Part shown: piece after piece, positions 1 through 7,692 of the stretch | Numbering within the stretch: the stretch's first letter is position 1 | Layout of the letters: each line of letters starts with the position of its first letter | NCBI RefSeq assembly: GCF_042433515.1 | Contig: NZ_JBHLVH010000001.1 | Coordinates: 1 to 64,000, forward strand | Direction of reading: 5' to 3' | From: Kytococcus schroeteri | GTDB lineage: Bacteria > Actinomycetota > Actinomycetes > Actinomycetales > Dermatophilaceae | DNA length: 64,000 bases | Position numbers and translations under genes: made by a program | Notes under the pieces: generated by a model | The model's database searches: none | The model's input: only the letters and a program-made list of their open reading frames with translations | Told to the model about the DNA's origin: nothing

Positions 1-601
1 CTACCGACTCCGCATGCTCCTCATCGGCGGAGGACTCACCCCATGACCCACGCTCAACTCCGAAGAGCCCCTTCACGTCATCGAATCGGGTCGGGTCGTC
101 CAGCAGGAGCCGCTGGCCTTCGGCCAGCACAGCGGCGTTGGCTGTGTCCCAGGAGACGGCGAGAGCCTCGGCGAGGCGAGCAACGGTGAGGTGTTGGCAG
201 ACGAGTCCGACCAGCGCCCACCGCAGCGCGGTCCGGGACAGCTTCGCTCGGGGCTCGGCGGCACGGGTGGTGTCTTGCCGCCAGACGTGCCCGCAGCCGG
301 TGCACTTGTAGCGGCGGACCGTGAGCAACAGCGTGGTCGGCCGCCACCCCAGCGGTTCGTGGGCCAGCTTCCTGGTGACGGTGTCCCGCGCCCTCCCCTC
401 GCAGCCGCAGCGCCGGCGCCAGCGCGCCGCATCGTCCTCTTCGACGCGGCACAGGAGCACCGCTCGGTCCGGCTCCACCTGCTGGCCCACGACCACGAGA
501 CCGAGCTCGTCGAGGCGGCAGAAAGTCGTCACATCAGGGGTCGCGAAGGTAGCGTCAGGCACGTCGAGGTCTTCCTGGATGGGCAGTGTGAGAACTTCCA
601 T
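1..601 (-). CDS. ISL3-family transposase, N-terminal part
   Basis: The frame is open from an ATG at 601 to the window edge, about 200 residues. It begins MEVLTLPIQ and has the ISL3 N-terminal zinc ribbon, with a first cysteine pair in CRRCGCEG and a second in CTGCGHVW. A helix-turn-helix region follows around LTVARLAEALAVSWDTAN. The DDE catalytic domain would lie outside the window. The reading frame has no stop or shift in the visible part, so the element may be intact. Lack of a start-to-stop span inside the window makes it easy to miss. Family assignment rests on the paired zinc-ribbon and HTH plus the terminal repeat. Confidence 0.85.
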   Translation of the reverse strand, partial: MEVLTLPIQEDLDVPDATFATPDVTTFCRLDELGLVVVGQQVEPDRAVLLCRVEEDDAARWRRRCGCEGRARDTVTRKLAHEPLGWRPTTLLLTVRRYKCTGCGHVWRQDTTRAAEPRAKLSRTALRWALVGLVCQHLTVARLAEALAVSWDTANAAVLAEGQRLLLDDPTRFDDVKGLFGVERGSWGESSADEEHAESV

Positions 602-694
602 CCTCGGAAGGCCTCGACCACTATCCGGGCACCGACGCGCCGCGCCCTCCCACCACGGCTGCTGCGTCGCCTACACCCTCATCTGGGAAGAGCC
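1..694 (-). mobile_element. ISL3-family insertion sequence, right part
   Basis: The element enters from the left edge and ends at 694. The end reads, on the minus strand, GGCTCTTCCCAGATGAGGG, which starts like the terminal repeats of corynebacterial ISL3 elements such as IS31831 (GGCTCTTCC). The transposase starts 93 bp inside this end, so the terminus lies upstream of the gene. The eight bases outside it (695-702, TTGTTCAC) are the expected target duplication if the other copy exists beyond the window. The far end is not visible. Confidence 0.8.
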
Positions 695-1279
695 TTGTTC
701 ACTCAGTTCGACGCGCCTGGCCGACTTGTCGCGGAGTAGCGAATCGACATGCCCCCTGGGTTCCGCATCCGGGTTCTCCCGGAGGCTGCTGGCGTTGCCA
801 TCGAGGACTCTCGCGGGAATCTGGTGGCAGGCATGGCGCCGGCTTGGGCGCGGTCGTCATCGGGCAAGAACCTGGGGACGCGCTATGTGTGGGATGAGCA
901 GCGTGGGATGCTTGCCCAGGAGATCGACCCGTCAGGCTTGTTGCCCGAAGATTTCCCTGTGGTCGCCGACCCGTACTTGGGAAAGCGGCTCTATCACAAA
1001 TCCACGATCTCTGGCACCAAGTCTCGGTACAAGGTCAATGCCTTCGTGACGCCCTGGGGGCGGGCGTGGACTGGGCGCGCCACCTTCGGCTATCACCGGG
1101 ATGAGGTCCGCTCCCAGCTGGGTGGTCGAGCGGGTTGGTACACGGGAACTATCCGTGAGCAGCACTACTGCCATGTGTTCTTCGGGGGTCCTACCCACTG
1201 GGAGCCGGACTACAACCTGGAATCTTGGCGTCGGTATGTGAGTTGGTGGCGTCAAGCTCAAAACAAGTGCAACCCTTGA
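695..1279 (+). pseudogene. DUF2599 secreted-protein remnant next to the IS end
   Basis: The C-terminal part is a recognisable DUF2599 domain ending NLESWRRYVSWWRQAQNKCNP-like, preceded by a FPVVADPYLG linker common in these secreted actinobacterial proteins. An ATG at 749 would give 176 residues without any signal peptide. The same frame reads upstream as protein-like sequence (FDAPGRLVAE) back to the IS terminus, broken only by a TAG at 737-739. The simplest reading is that an IS insertion removed the signal peptide and N-terminus and that a nonsense codon followed. A shorter cytosolic protein from 749 remains possible; no good ribosome site precedes it. Confidence 0.6.
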
Positions 1280-1297
1280 TCTCAGGAGGCGGTTCTC

Positions 1298-1744
1298 GTG
1301 CAGCTGAGAAGATGGACTCTTCTCTCCGTGGTGACATGTCTGCCCATGCTTGTGGCGGGTTGTGCTGGCGTGGGTTCTCCGGACCCGCGTGAGGGGGACA
1401 GTGTGGCCACGGCCGCGGCGTTCTTCCACCGAGTGGAGCGCGGCGACGGTGACGCCGCTCGAGGCCTGGTGGTCGGCAGTGCTCCGGAGCAAACCGACGA
1501 CGACGCGGCGGTCCGCTTCTATGCGGACCACTTCTCCTTCCCCGAGGGTGACTGCGACTTGGCCGACGACTGGAAGAGCAGTCAGCACAGGTCTTCTGAG
1601 ATGACGATCCCCGCGGGCGTGGTGGGGGCCGAGCCAGGCGATGCTGTTGATTCCGTGACACTTCGCCTTGAGTGCGATGGGCGGGCGGCTACCGTCGACA
1701 TCGCTGTGGTGCCGGATCGAGCCATGGTGCTCGTGAACGGTTGA
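1298..1744 (+). CDS. small lipoprotein of unknown function
   Basis: The 148-residue product starts at GTG with a strong AGGAGG about ten bases upstream. It has a lipoprotein signal: a basic start, a hydrophobic stretch, and a lipobox ending LVAGC near residue 22. After acylation it would be anchored on the outer face of the membrane. The mature part is acidic, with an AAAFFHRVERGDGDAARGLV stretch that resembles the helical start of NTF2/DUF4878-like lipoproteins, but I do not assign a family. It follows the DUF2599 remnant by 18 bp, so the two were probably co-transcribed before the upstream gene was damaged. Confidence 0.75.
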   Translation: MQLRRWTLLSVVTCLPMLVAGCAGVGSPDPREGDSVATAAAFFHRVERGDGDAARGLVVGSAPEQTDDDAAVRFYADHFSFPEGDCDLADDWKSSQHRSSEMTIPAGVVGAEPGDAVDSVTLRLECDGRAATVDIAVVPDRAMVLVNG

Positions 1745-1790
1745 CCCCAGTGGGGGTGGGGCGTCCGACGGCGCCCACCCCCGCGCCCGC

Positions 1791-3065
1791 TCAGCCTCGC
1801 CCGGCGAGCAGACCATCCAGCACCAGCAGCCCCTCGGCCACCTCGCTGAACGACGTGCTCAGCGGCGACATGCCGATGCGGATGCCGTCCGGGTTGCGGA
1901 AGTCCGGCACCACCCCGGCCTCCCACAGCCGTGCGGTGAGCTCCCGCGAGTCCGGGTGCCCCAGCGTGATGTGTCCGCCGCGTCGCGCCGGGTCGGCAGG
2001 GGAGTCCACCCGCACCCCGTGGCGGGCCAGCAGCCCCTCGGCCACCTCCACCACGAAGGTGGTGAGGTCCGCGGCCTTGGTTGTCACCGCGGGCAGCCCG
2101 GCCTCGGCCAGAAGCTCCACCATCTCGCCCAGCGGCACCATGCCCAGCACCGGCGGCGTGCCGGAGATGAAGCGCCGCATGCCGGGCGAGGGCTCGTAGC
2201 CGGGGCCCATCCTGAACGGCTCGGCGTGCCCCATCCACCCCTGGATCGGCTGGCGCATCGACGCCTGGTGCCTGGCCGCCACGTACCCGAAGGCCGGGGC
2301 GCCGGGCCCACCGTTGAGGTACTTGTAGGTGCAGCCCACGGCCAGGTCCACCTCGTGGGCGTCCAGGTCCACCGGCACCACGCCGGCCGAGTGGCACAGG
2401 TCCCACAGCACCAGCGCGCCGGCCTCGTGCACGATGCGGGTGATCTGCGGCAGGTCGGCGATCCACGCGGACTTGTACGCCACGTGGCTCAGCAGCACCA
2501 CGGCGGTGGCCGGCCCCACGGCATCGCGCACCTGGTCGGCGGTCACCCCGGTGGCGGGGTCCGGCTCGATCCACACCAGCTCCGCGTCGCACTCCGCCGC
2601 CACGCCCTCGGCCACGTACCGGTCGGTGGGGAAGTTCTCGCTGTCCACCACCACCTGCCGGCGCGTGGGGTCGGCGGCCCGGGCGGCCTCCAGGCCGGCA
2701 CGCAGCAGCTTGTAGAGCATCACCGTGGTGGAGTCGGCCACCACCACCTGTCCGGGCGCGGCTCCCAGGGCCACCTCGCCCACGCGGTCGCCCAGGCGCA
2801 GCGGGAGGTCCATCCACTGCTCGTCCCAGGAGCGGATCAGCCGGGTGCCCCAGGCCTCGCGCACGATGCGGTCCAGCGCCTCGCCGGCGGCCTTCAGTGG
2901 CCGTCCCAGGGAGTTGCCGTCCAGGTAGGCCAGCACCTCTCCGGCCTCGGCGCCGCGCCCCTCGCCCATTGGCACGAAGTGCTCGTGGTAGCCCGCCAGC
3001 GGGTCGGCGGCGTCCAGCTCCGCGGCGCGGGCGCGCACGGCATCGGGGGTGGTCAGGGTGGTCAC
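1791..3065 (-). CDS. kynU: kynureninase
   Basis: This 424-residue fold-type I PLP enzyme cleaves kynurenine to anthranilate and alanine in tryptophan breakdown. The family signature DGNSLGRP is at residues 49-56. Asp222 in WDLCHSAG should contact the PLP pyridine nitrogen, and Lys248 in GCTYKYLNGG should form the Schiff base. The C-terminal GGHITLGH and FRNPDGIRIGMSPL match kynureninases over their length. A partner kynA lies 2.3 kb upstream on the same strand, but no formamidase gene (kynB) is visible in the window. The VapC-type toxin gene ends 10 bp upstream of the start. Confidence 0.95.
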   Translation of the reverse strand: MTTLTTPDAVRARAAELDAADPLAGYHEHFVPMGEGRGAEAGEVLAYLDGNSLGRPLKAAGEALDRIVREAWGTRLIRSWDEQWMDLPLRLGDRVGEVALGAAPGQVVVADSTTVMLYKLLRAGLEAARAADPTRRQVVVDSENFPTDRYVAEGVAAECDAELVWIEPDPATGVTADQVRDAVGPATAVVLLSHVAYKSAWIADLPQITRIVHEAGALVLWDLCHSAGVVPVDLDAHEVDLAVGCTYKYLNGGPGAPAFGYVAARHQASMRQPIQGWMGHAEPFRMGPGYEPSPGMRRFISGTPPVLGMVPLGEMVELLAEAGLPAVTTKAADLTTFVVEVAEGLLARHGVRVDSPADPARRGGHITLGHPDSRELTARLWEAGVVPDFRNPDGIRIGMSPLSTSFSEVAEGLLVLDGLLAGRG

Positions 3066-3075
3066 TCGGGCCTCC

Positions 3076-3492
3076 TCAGGTGGTGGGCAGGTCGTCGGGG
3101 GAGCGGCGGGTCAGTCCCGGCACGCGGTCGAAGTCGCGGTCGGCGGAGACGATCTCGGTGAACCCGGCGGCCAGCGCGGTGGCCGCGTGCACCGCATCGC
3201 GACCGCCGATGGCGCCGGTCGCCACCAGGGCGGCCGTGCGGCGCAGGATCTCTTGGTCGACCGGGTGCCAGACGATGAGCTCCTCCATTGCCTCGAACTC
3301 CTGCGCGGCGCGCTCGGGTCCCCGGCGACGTGTGCGGTGGAACAGGTACTCCTGGCCCGCCTCCACGCTCGCGTGCAGCACCACCAGCCCCTCGGTCCCC
3401 GCCCGCACCCAGCGGACGCTGCCCTCCCGCGCGGCATGGTCGCCGCCCGCAGCGTGGAGCAGCACGGTGGAGTCGATGAAGGCGCGCTTCAC
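3076..3492 (-). CDS. PIN-domain toxin (VapC-like)
   Basis: The 138-residue protein begins VKRAFIDSTVLLHAAGG, the usual PIN start with the first acidic residue in FIDS. A second acidic site is in GGRDAVHAATA and the third in VSADRDFDRV, giving the Mg-dependent RNase pocket of VapC toxins. Its GTG start overlaps the stop codon of the upstream ribbon-helix-helix gene by four bases (GTGA), so the pair is translationally coupled. In such modules the toxin cleaves RNA and is neutralised by direct binding of the antitoxin. The RNA target cannot be inferred. Confidence 0.85.
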   Translation of the reverse strand: MKRAFIDSTVLLHAAGGDHAAREGSVRWVRAGTEGLVVLHASVEAGQEYLFHRTRRRGPERAAQEFEAMEELIVWHPVDQEILRRTAALVATGAIGGRDAVHAATALAAGFTEIVSADRDFDRVPGLTRRSPDDLPTT

Positions 3493-3776
3493 AAGCGCCC
3501 CATCTTCGCGAGGAACTGAGCATCCATGTCGTCGCGCACCCGCTCGATGGCGTCCGGCTCCTCCGGGGGTTCGTGGTCCACGTTCTCCGCGGCCAGCTCC
3601 AGGAACCTCCGCCCGGCCTCGGCCCTGCGCTGCGCGGCGTCGTCCTCGAAGGACGCGTCGATGGCGGCGCGCACCACCGCGGACACCGAGACCCCCTGTT
3701 CCTGCGCCCTCTTGCGCAGTCGCGTCAGCCGGGCTTCGTCGAGCAGCAGCTGCATCCGGTGCTCCATCGCGCTCAT
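3489..3776 (-). CDS. ribbon-helix-helix antitoxin
   Basis: The 95-residue product has an N-terminal ribbon-helix-helix pattern, MEHRMQLLLDEARLTRLRKRAQEQGVS-like, in which the strand that contacts DNA is followed by two helices. The C-terminal half is acidic and presumably wraps the PIN toxin encoded immediately downstream. ATG at 3776 is chosen; a second ATG three codons later is also possible. As in other VapBC pairs it should repress its own promoter, alone or with the toxin. The short region upstream carries CACATGTG and a TGCATGTG repeat that may be the operator. Confidence 0.8.
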   Translation of the reverse strand: MSAMEHRMQLLLDEARLTRLRKRAQEQGVSVSAVVRAAIDASFEDDAAQRRAEAGRRFLELAAENVDHEPPEEPDAIERVRDDMDAQFLAKMGRL

Positions 3777-3781
3777 GCATC

Positions 3782-3805
3782 AACCATACACATGTGCATG
3801 TGCGT
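3782..3805 (-). promoter_or_regulatory. candidate promoter/operator of the toxin-antitoxin pair
   Basis: The stretch contains the perfect palindrome CACATGTG followed by a second TGCATGTG copy. It sits directly upstream of the antitoxin start, and a TATGGT hexamer lies about seven bases before the ATG. A ribbon-helix-helix repressor would be expected to bind such short repeats. The assignment is by position and symmetry only. Confidence 0.35.
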
Positions 3806-3866
3806 GTCTGCTCCGGCTGGCGAGCGGGCCGTGGACGATCGTCCACGGCATGGAGCGCGAGGGTTC

Positions 3867-4496
3867 TCAGCCCGAGGAGCGACTCGCACCGGTGGCGGGC
3901 GTGAGGTCTCCGTGCACCCACAGGAAGCGGCTGACCTCGGCCTGGTCCAATCCGCACTTCTGCGCGTACCCGTCGGCATCGTCGAGGAGCCCCATGCGGG
4001 CGACAGGAGTTCTCGTGCTGGAGGGGGTGGCCCCGTCCGCCGGCGCCTCGCCGGTGGGCGCCTCGTCGTCGATCTCCACGCCGGAACTGTGGAAGGGCAC
4101 GCCGATCTCGATCGAGCTCCCGTCCGGCATCGAGACGCGGTCGTCCTCCACCGTGGAGCCCGCCAGGAGCGAGACCGGATACCGCGTGCCGGTGTCCGGG
4201 TCGATACCGGTGAGGCACCCGTCGCGGAGGTCGAACAGGTCAGACATGCGCAGGTCGTTTCCCTCTGCGGGCATCTCATGGAAGAGGATGCCGCCCTCAG
4301 CTGTCGAGCTCGGCAGGAACGCGTCCGGCGTGCCGGGGGTGGGTGCCGAGTGCGCCGGCGGGGTGCTCGGAGGGGCGTCCGTGGACGGTGGTCTGGTGGT
4401 GTCAGAGCCGTCCGACGTGCCTGTGCACGCGGTGAGGGTGGTGGCCGCAAGGGCGGCCGCCACGATCGCTCGGCTGATCGCGCATGTCGTCGACAT
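3867..4496 (-). CDS. lipoprotein of unknown function
   Basis: The 209-residue product starts MSTTCAISRAIVAAALAATTLTAC, a lipoprotein signal with the acylated cysteine in LTAC near residue 24. A Ser/Thr/Pro-rich linker (about residues 25-55) follows. The folded part carries FHEMPAEGNDLRMSDLFDLRDGC and a C-terminal KCGLDQAEVSRFLWVHGD. I do not recognise the family. The start lies 3 bp downstream of the stop of the truncated protease gene, so the two are read as one operon. Membrane-anchored extracytoplasmic location is inferred from the lipobox. Confidence 0.7.
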   Translation of the reverse strand: MSTTCAISRAIVAAALAATTLTACTGTSDGSDTTRPPSTDAPPSTPPAHSAPTPGTPDAFLPSSTAEGGILFHEMPAEGNDLRMSDLFDLRDGCLTGIDPDTGTRYPVSLLAGSTVEDDRVSMPDGSSIEIGVPFHSSGVEIDDEAPTGEAPADGATPSSTRTPVARMGLLDDADGYAQKCGLDQAEVSRFLWVHGDLTPATGASRSSG

Positions 4497-4498
4497 GG

Positions 4499-5221
4499 TC
4501 ACAGGGCGAGAAATGCGCCGTAGCCGGGGAGGATCCCGGCAGGGGAGAAGGTGGACCTGCTCATGCCGGTGCAGTGGTCGGCAGTCACGATGCCCTGGCG
4601 GGAGCCGAACACGTTCTTGATCGCCCACCCCGCGGTGCAGTTCCCATCGTTGAGGGCTCCCCCTCCTTTGAAGGAGTGCTCCGGTTGCGTGGTGACGGTC
4701 GGGTCTTCGATGACCCGGATCGAAAGACCCTCCGCCTGCAGGGAAGTGGTCGCGGACAGTGCCCCGTGGAGGGCGTTGTCCGCATGGGGCACATAGACGT
4801 CGATGATCCCGGATTCGGGGTGGGACTCGGTGTACTCGGAGCCGGTTGCCGACATGGCAGCGAGTTGGTGTTGGGTCATCTGGTCTTGTGTCATGGTGCC
4901 GCTGTAGCGGATGGACACGGTCATGCCCGGCGTGCTGGTGAGGAGCGAGGTGTCGCGTGAGCGGCCCCCAGCGGTCAGGATGACCTCGGCCGAGGAAGGC
5001 GATGTGATCTCGGCGGTGGAATAGACGTCACCGTTCTCCTGCAACCACTCGGCGAGCCGGGCATTGAACTCGTGTTCGGGGCTCTCTGGTGCGGTGGTTG
5101 CGGCTACGAGTGCCGTTTCTTCGGGGGGCGTGGAGGTGGGCCCCGGATCGTCCTCTGTAGTGATAAGCAGCGCCGACAACAGACTGACTGTGGCAGTAGC
5201 GATCGAGGTGCGCTTGATCAT
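4499..5221 (-). pseudogene. truncated S1 (chymotrypsin-fold) protease
   Basis: The ORF starts at ATG 5221 after a GGGGGGACC ribosome site and encodes 240 residues. A signal-like hydrophobic start and a long acidic prodomain come first. The catalytic domain then begins with CTAGWAIKNVFGSRQGIVTADHC, the alpha-lytic/streptogrisin-type histidine box. Translation stops about 24 residues later at AFLAL, so the catalytic aspartate and the GDSGG serine motif are missing. No continuation appears in another frame before the lipoprotein gene. The protein cannot be an active S1 protease; it is either a broken gene or a degenerate secreted protein. Confidence 0.7.
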
Positions 5222-5323
5222 GGTCCCCCCTGAATGTGGTGGTCGTACGGCCAAGGTAGAGGCTGCCGTGCCTCGCGATCTTCCCCCCGGGGGGACGTGC
5301 TCTGCACTGAAACGCGGTAGGGC

Positions 5324-6163
5324 TCAGACCTCGGTTCGGACGCTGAACAGCTCGGGGAAGAAGGTGAGGTCCAGTGCCCGCTGCAGGAAGCCCACGCCCG
5401 ACGACCCGCCGGTGCCGGTCTTCATGCCGATGACACGCTGCACGGTGCGCAGGTGGCGGAAGCGCCAGACCTGGAAGTTCTCCTCCAGGTCCACCAGTTC
5501 TTCGCAGGCCTCGTAGACGTCCCAGTGCTCGTCGGCGTTCTCGTAGATGCGGGTGAACACGGCCGTGAGCTCCGGGTCCTCCTCGTGGGCCACGGTCACG
5601 TCGCGCTCCAGCACGCGGGCAGGCATCTCGATGCCGCGACGGTGCAGGCAGCGGATGAACTCGTCGTAGAGGCTCGGTGCCTCGAGCAGCTCGGTGAGCA
5701 GGGCGTGCGCGGCCGGATCGGCCTCGTGCACCGGCAGCATCGCGGCGTTCTTGTTGCCCAGGGCGAACTCCACGGCGCGGTACTGGAACGACTGGAAGCC
5801 GCTGGCGTGGCCCAGGAAGTCGCGGAACTCCATGTACTCGCTGGGGGTGAGGGTGGCCAGCACGCTCCACTGCTCGGTGAGCGTCTTCTGGATGTGCTTC
5901 ACGCGCGCGATGCGCTTGAGTGACATGCGCATCTCGTCGGCGGCCAGCAGCTCCATGGCCGAGCGGATCTCGTGCAGGACGAGCTTCAGCCACAGCTCGG
6001 AGGTCTGGTGCTGGATGATGAAGAGCATCTCGTCGTGGTGCTCGGGCCGACTCACGGGGTGCTGGGCGGAGAGCAGCCGGTCCAGGTCCAGGTAGCTGCC
6101 GTAGCTCATCTCGGCACGGAAGTCGGTGTGGATGCCGGACTCCACGTCGCGCGTGTTCTCCAC
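5324..6163 (-). CDS. kynA: tryptophan 2,3-dioxygenase
   Basis: The 279-residue heme enzyme opens the indole ring of tryptophan to N-formylkynurenine. The conserved MSYGSYLDLDRLL, the EMLFIIQHQTSELWLKL segment and the GTGGSSGVGFL loop near the C-terminus are all present, and length matches bacterial TDO. GTG at 6163 is chosen because GGAGG stands seven bases upstream and the homology starts just after it. The gene is on the same strand as kynU but separated from it by about 2.3 kb of unrelated genes, so separate transcription is likely. Confidence 0.95.
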   Translation of the reverse strand: MENTRDVESGIHTDFRAEMSYGSYLDLDRLLSAQHPVSRPEHHDEMLFIIQHQTSELWLKLVLHEIRSAMELLAADEMRMSLKRIARVKHIQKTLTEQWSVLATLTPSEYMEFRDFLGHASGFQSFQYRAVEFALGNKNAAMLPVHEADPAAHALLTELLEAPSLYDEFIRCLHRRGIEMPARVLERDVTVAHEEDPELTAVFTRIYENADEHWDVYEACEELVDLEENFQVWRFRHLRTVQRVIGMKTGTGGSSGVGFLQRALDLTFFPELFSVRTEV

Positions 6164-6559
6164 GGGTCCTCCAGGTGGGTGGCGGCACCAGGGGGCCCGA
6201 TGCCGTGTGGGCGCGGTCACCCTAGCCCGGCCGGCAGGCGGCCCGGGCGGGGAAGGCGGTCCGGTGGTCTCCAGGACGTTCCCGAGGGTGCGGCGGCGCG
6301 TGCCCGCATCGCGTCCGCCACCAAGCACCTGGCCCTGCGCCACTGGGCTGGTCGCGACGCAGTGTGCCTGCTGTACGGCGCGCAGACGAGGAGCGCGGTT
6401 GGGGATTAGGTCGGGGAACTGGCGGGACGATGGACTTTGCACGGTCGGCCATGGCCAAGATCGCATCAGGCCCTCCCTTCGAGGAGCCGTCGGTTCCAGG
6501 GTGGGCGAGCAGGGATCCATGAGGATCGCAAGTGTTCTGCTCAGCACGGCATCCCGGGC
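6164..6559. other. intergenic region without a convincing gene
   Basis: This 396-bp stretch lies between the divergent kynA and the small membrane-protein gene. Codon-position GC bias is weak in all frames compared with the neighbours, and I see no RNA gene or strong hairpin. It must hold the kynA promoter and probably a promoter for the rightward pair. Confidence 0.5.
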
Positions 6560-6865
6560 GTGCTGCCGCTGCTGGGCGTCTCCGCCCTGCGCACCACCGT
6601 GTTCATGGGGCAGCTGGCCTACGCCGCCGTCTGGTACCACGACCGCTTCGGCCTGGACTCGGTCGCCTTCGCCCAGGCGGTGCTCTTCCTCGCCGGGGCC
6701 GCCTGGGTGGCGGTGGCCTGCACGGCCCTCGTGGCACTGGGCCACTCGGTGGTGGCCGCCGGGCTGGCGCTCGGGGGCTGGCGGGGTGTGGCCGTGGTGC
6801 TCGCCGTCACGATGCTCGCCTGCCTGCCGTGCCTGGCGCGGCCCCGTGGCACCCTGCGGGGGTGA
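6560..6865 (+). CDS. small membrane protein upstream of M50-like peptidase
   Basis: The frame shows G or C at nearly every third codon position from about 6545 to its stop, which argues for a real gene. From GTG 6560 it encodes about 101 residues with two or three hydrophobic segments (VLPLLGVSALRTTVFMGQLAYAAVW-like, AVLFLAGAAWVAVACTALVALG, VAVVLAVTMLACLPCL). The stop overlaps the GTG of the peptidase gene by four bases (GTGA). The exact start is uncertain; ATG 6605 is an alternative. I do not recognise a family, but coupling suggests a partner for the membrane peptidase. Confidence 0.5.
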   Translation: MLPLLGVSALRTTVFMGQLAYAAVWYHDRFGLDSVAFAQAVLFLAGAAWVAVACTALVALGHSVVAAGLALGGWRGVAVVLAVTMLACLPCLARPRGTLRG

Positions 6866-7572
6866 TCGACGCGCTCTGGGCCCGCGTGACCGCCACCCAG
6901 CCGCCGCTGCACCCCGTGGCCGCGCTGGCGCTGGTGGGGCTGGCGTTCGCCATCACGTGGAGCCCGACCGGCCACCACCTGGCGCGGCACCTGGTGACGG
7001 TGGTGCACGAGGCCGCGCACGCCGTGGTGGCGCTGCTGGTGGGGCGCCGGCTGTCGGGCATCACCCTGCATCGCGACACCTCGGGGGTGACCGTCTCGCG
7101 CGGGCGGCCGCGCGGGCCCGGCATGGTGGCCACGCTGGCGGCCGGATACCCGGCACCGGCGTTGCTGGGGCTGGCGGGGGCGGCCGTGCTGGGTGCGGGC
7201 CACGCGGCGGCCTGGCTGTGGGTGCTGGTGGGCCTGTGCGTGGCGATGCTGCCCCTCGTCCGCAACGGGTACGGCGCCCTGGTGGTCGTCGGACTCGGCG
7301 GCGTGGTGGGGGCGCTCTCCTGGTGGGCGCCGGGGTGGCTCGTCACCGCTGCGGCGCACGTGACCGTGTGGGGGCTGCTGCTGGCCGCGCCGCGGGCTGT
7401 GCTCTCGCTGCAGGAGGGGCGCTCGCGGGCCCGGCGTCGAGGGCGACGGGGCACCGACGACGCCGATCAGCTGGCCGGGCTCACCGGCATCCCGGGAGGG
7501 GTGTGGGTGGGGTTCTTCGGGCTGGCGTGCCTGGCCTGCCTCGGCCTGGCGCTGTGGTGGACCGTCCCCTGA
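6862..7572 (+). CDS. M50-like membrane metallopeptidase
   Basis: The 236-residue integral membrane protein carries VVHEAAHAVVALL, the HExxH zinc motif of the M50/site-2 group, at about residue 53. Several transmembrane segments surround it, and a later hydrophobic NGYGALVVVGLGG region may supply the third ligand area. Related actinobacterial proteins are annotated as M50 family peptidases. The GTG start overlaps the previous gene, so the two form a unit. The substrate is unknown. Confidence 0.75.
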   Translation: MIDALWARVTATQPPLHPVAALALVGLAFAITWSPTGHHLARHLVTVVHEAAHAVVALLVGRRLSGITLHRDTSGVTVSRGRPRGPGMVATLAAGYPAPALLGLAGAAVLGAGHAAAWLWVLVGLCVAMLPLVRNGYGALVVVGLGGVVGALSWWAPGWLVTAAAHVTVWGLLLAAPRAVLSLQEGRSRARRRGRRGTDDADQLAGLTGIPGGVWVGFFGLACLACLGLALWWTVP

Positions 7573-7614
7573 GACCCGCCTCGGCCTCGCCCGGCCTGCC
7601 CCAGATGCCCGTCT

Positions 7615-7656
7615 CCGGTCCAGAGGTACGCCCCGTGGGGCGGATTTCCGGACCAC
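7615..7656. terminator. bidirectional hairpin between convergent genes
   Basis: GGTCC (7617-7621) pairs with GGACC (7650-7654), and an inner CGCCCC-GT-GGGGCG helix (7630-7642) forms the apex. It lies between the convergent M50-like peptidase and ArsR-family genes. Confidence 0.55.
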
Positions 7657-7692
7657 AGGCGGTGATCTGTACCGGGACCTCCTCTCCTGAGG

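Noticed and set aside
3076..4218. A 380-residue fusion of the PIN toxin with upstream sequence
   Set aside because: The upstream 240 residues overlap the antitoxin and lipoprotein genes out of frame and lack protein character; the GTG at 3492 gives a normal VapC.
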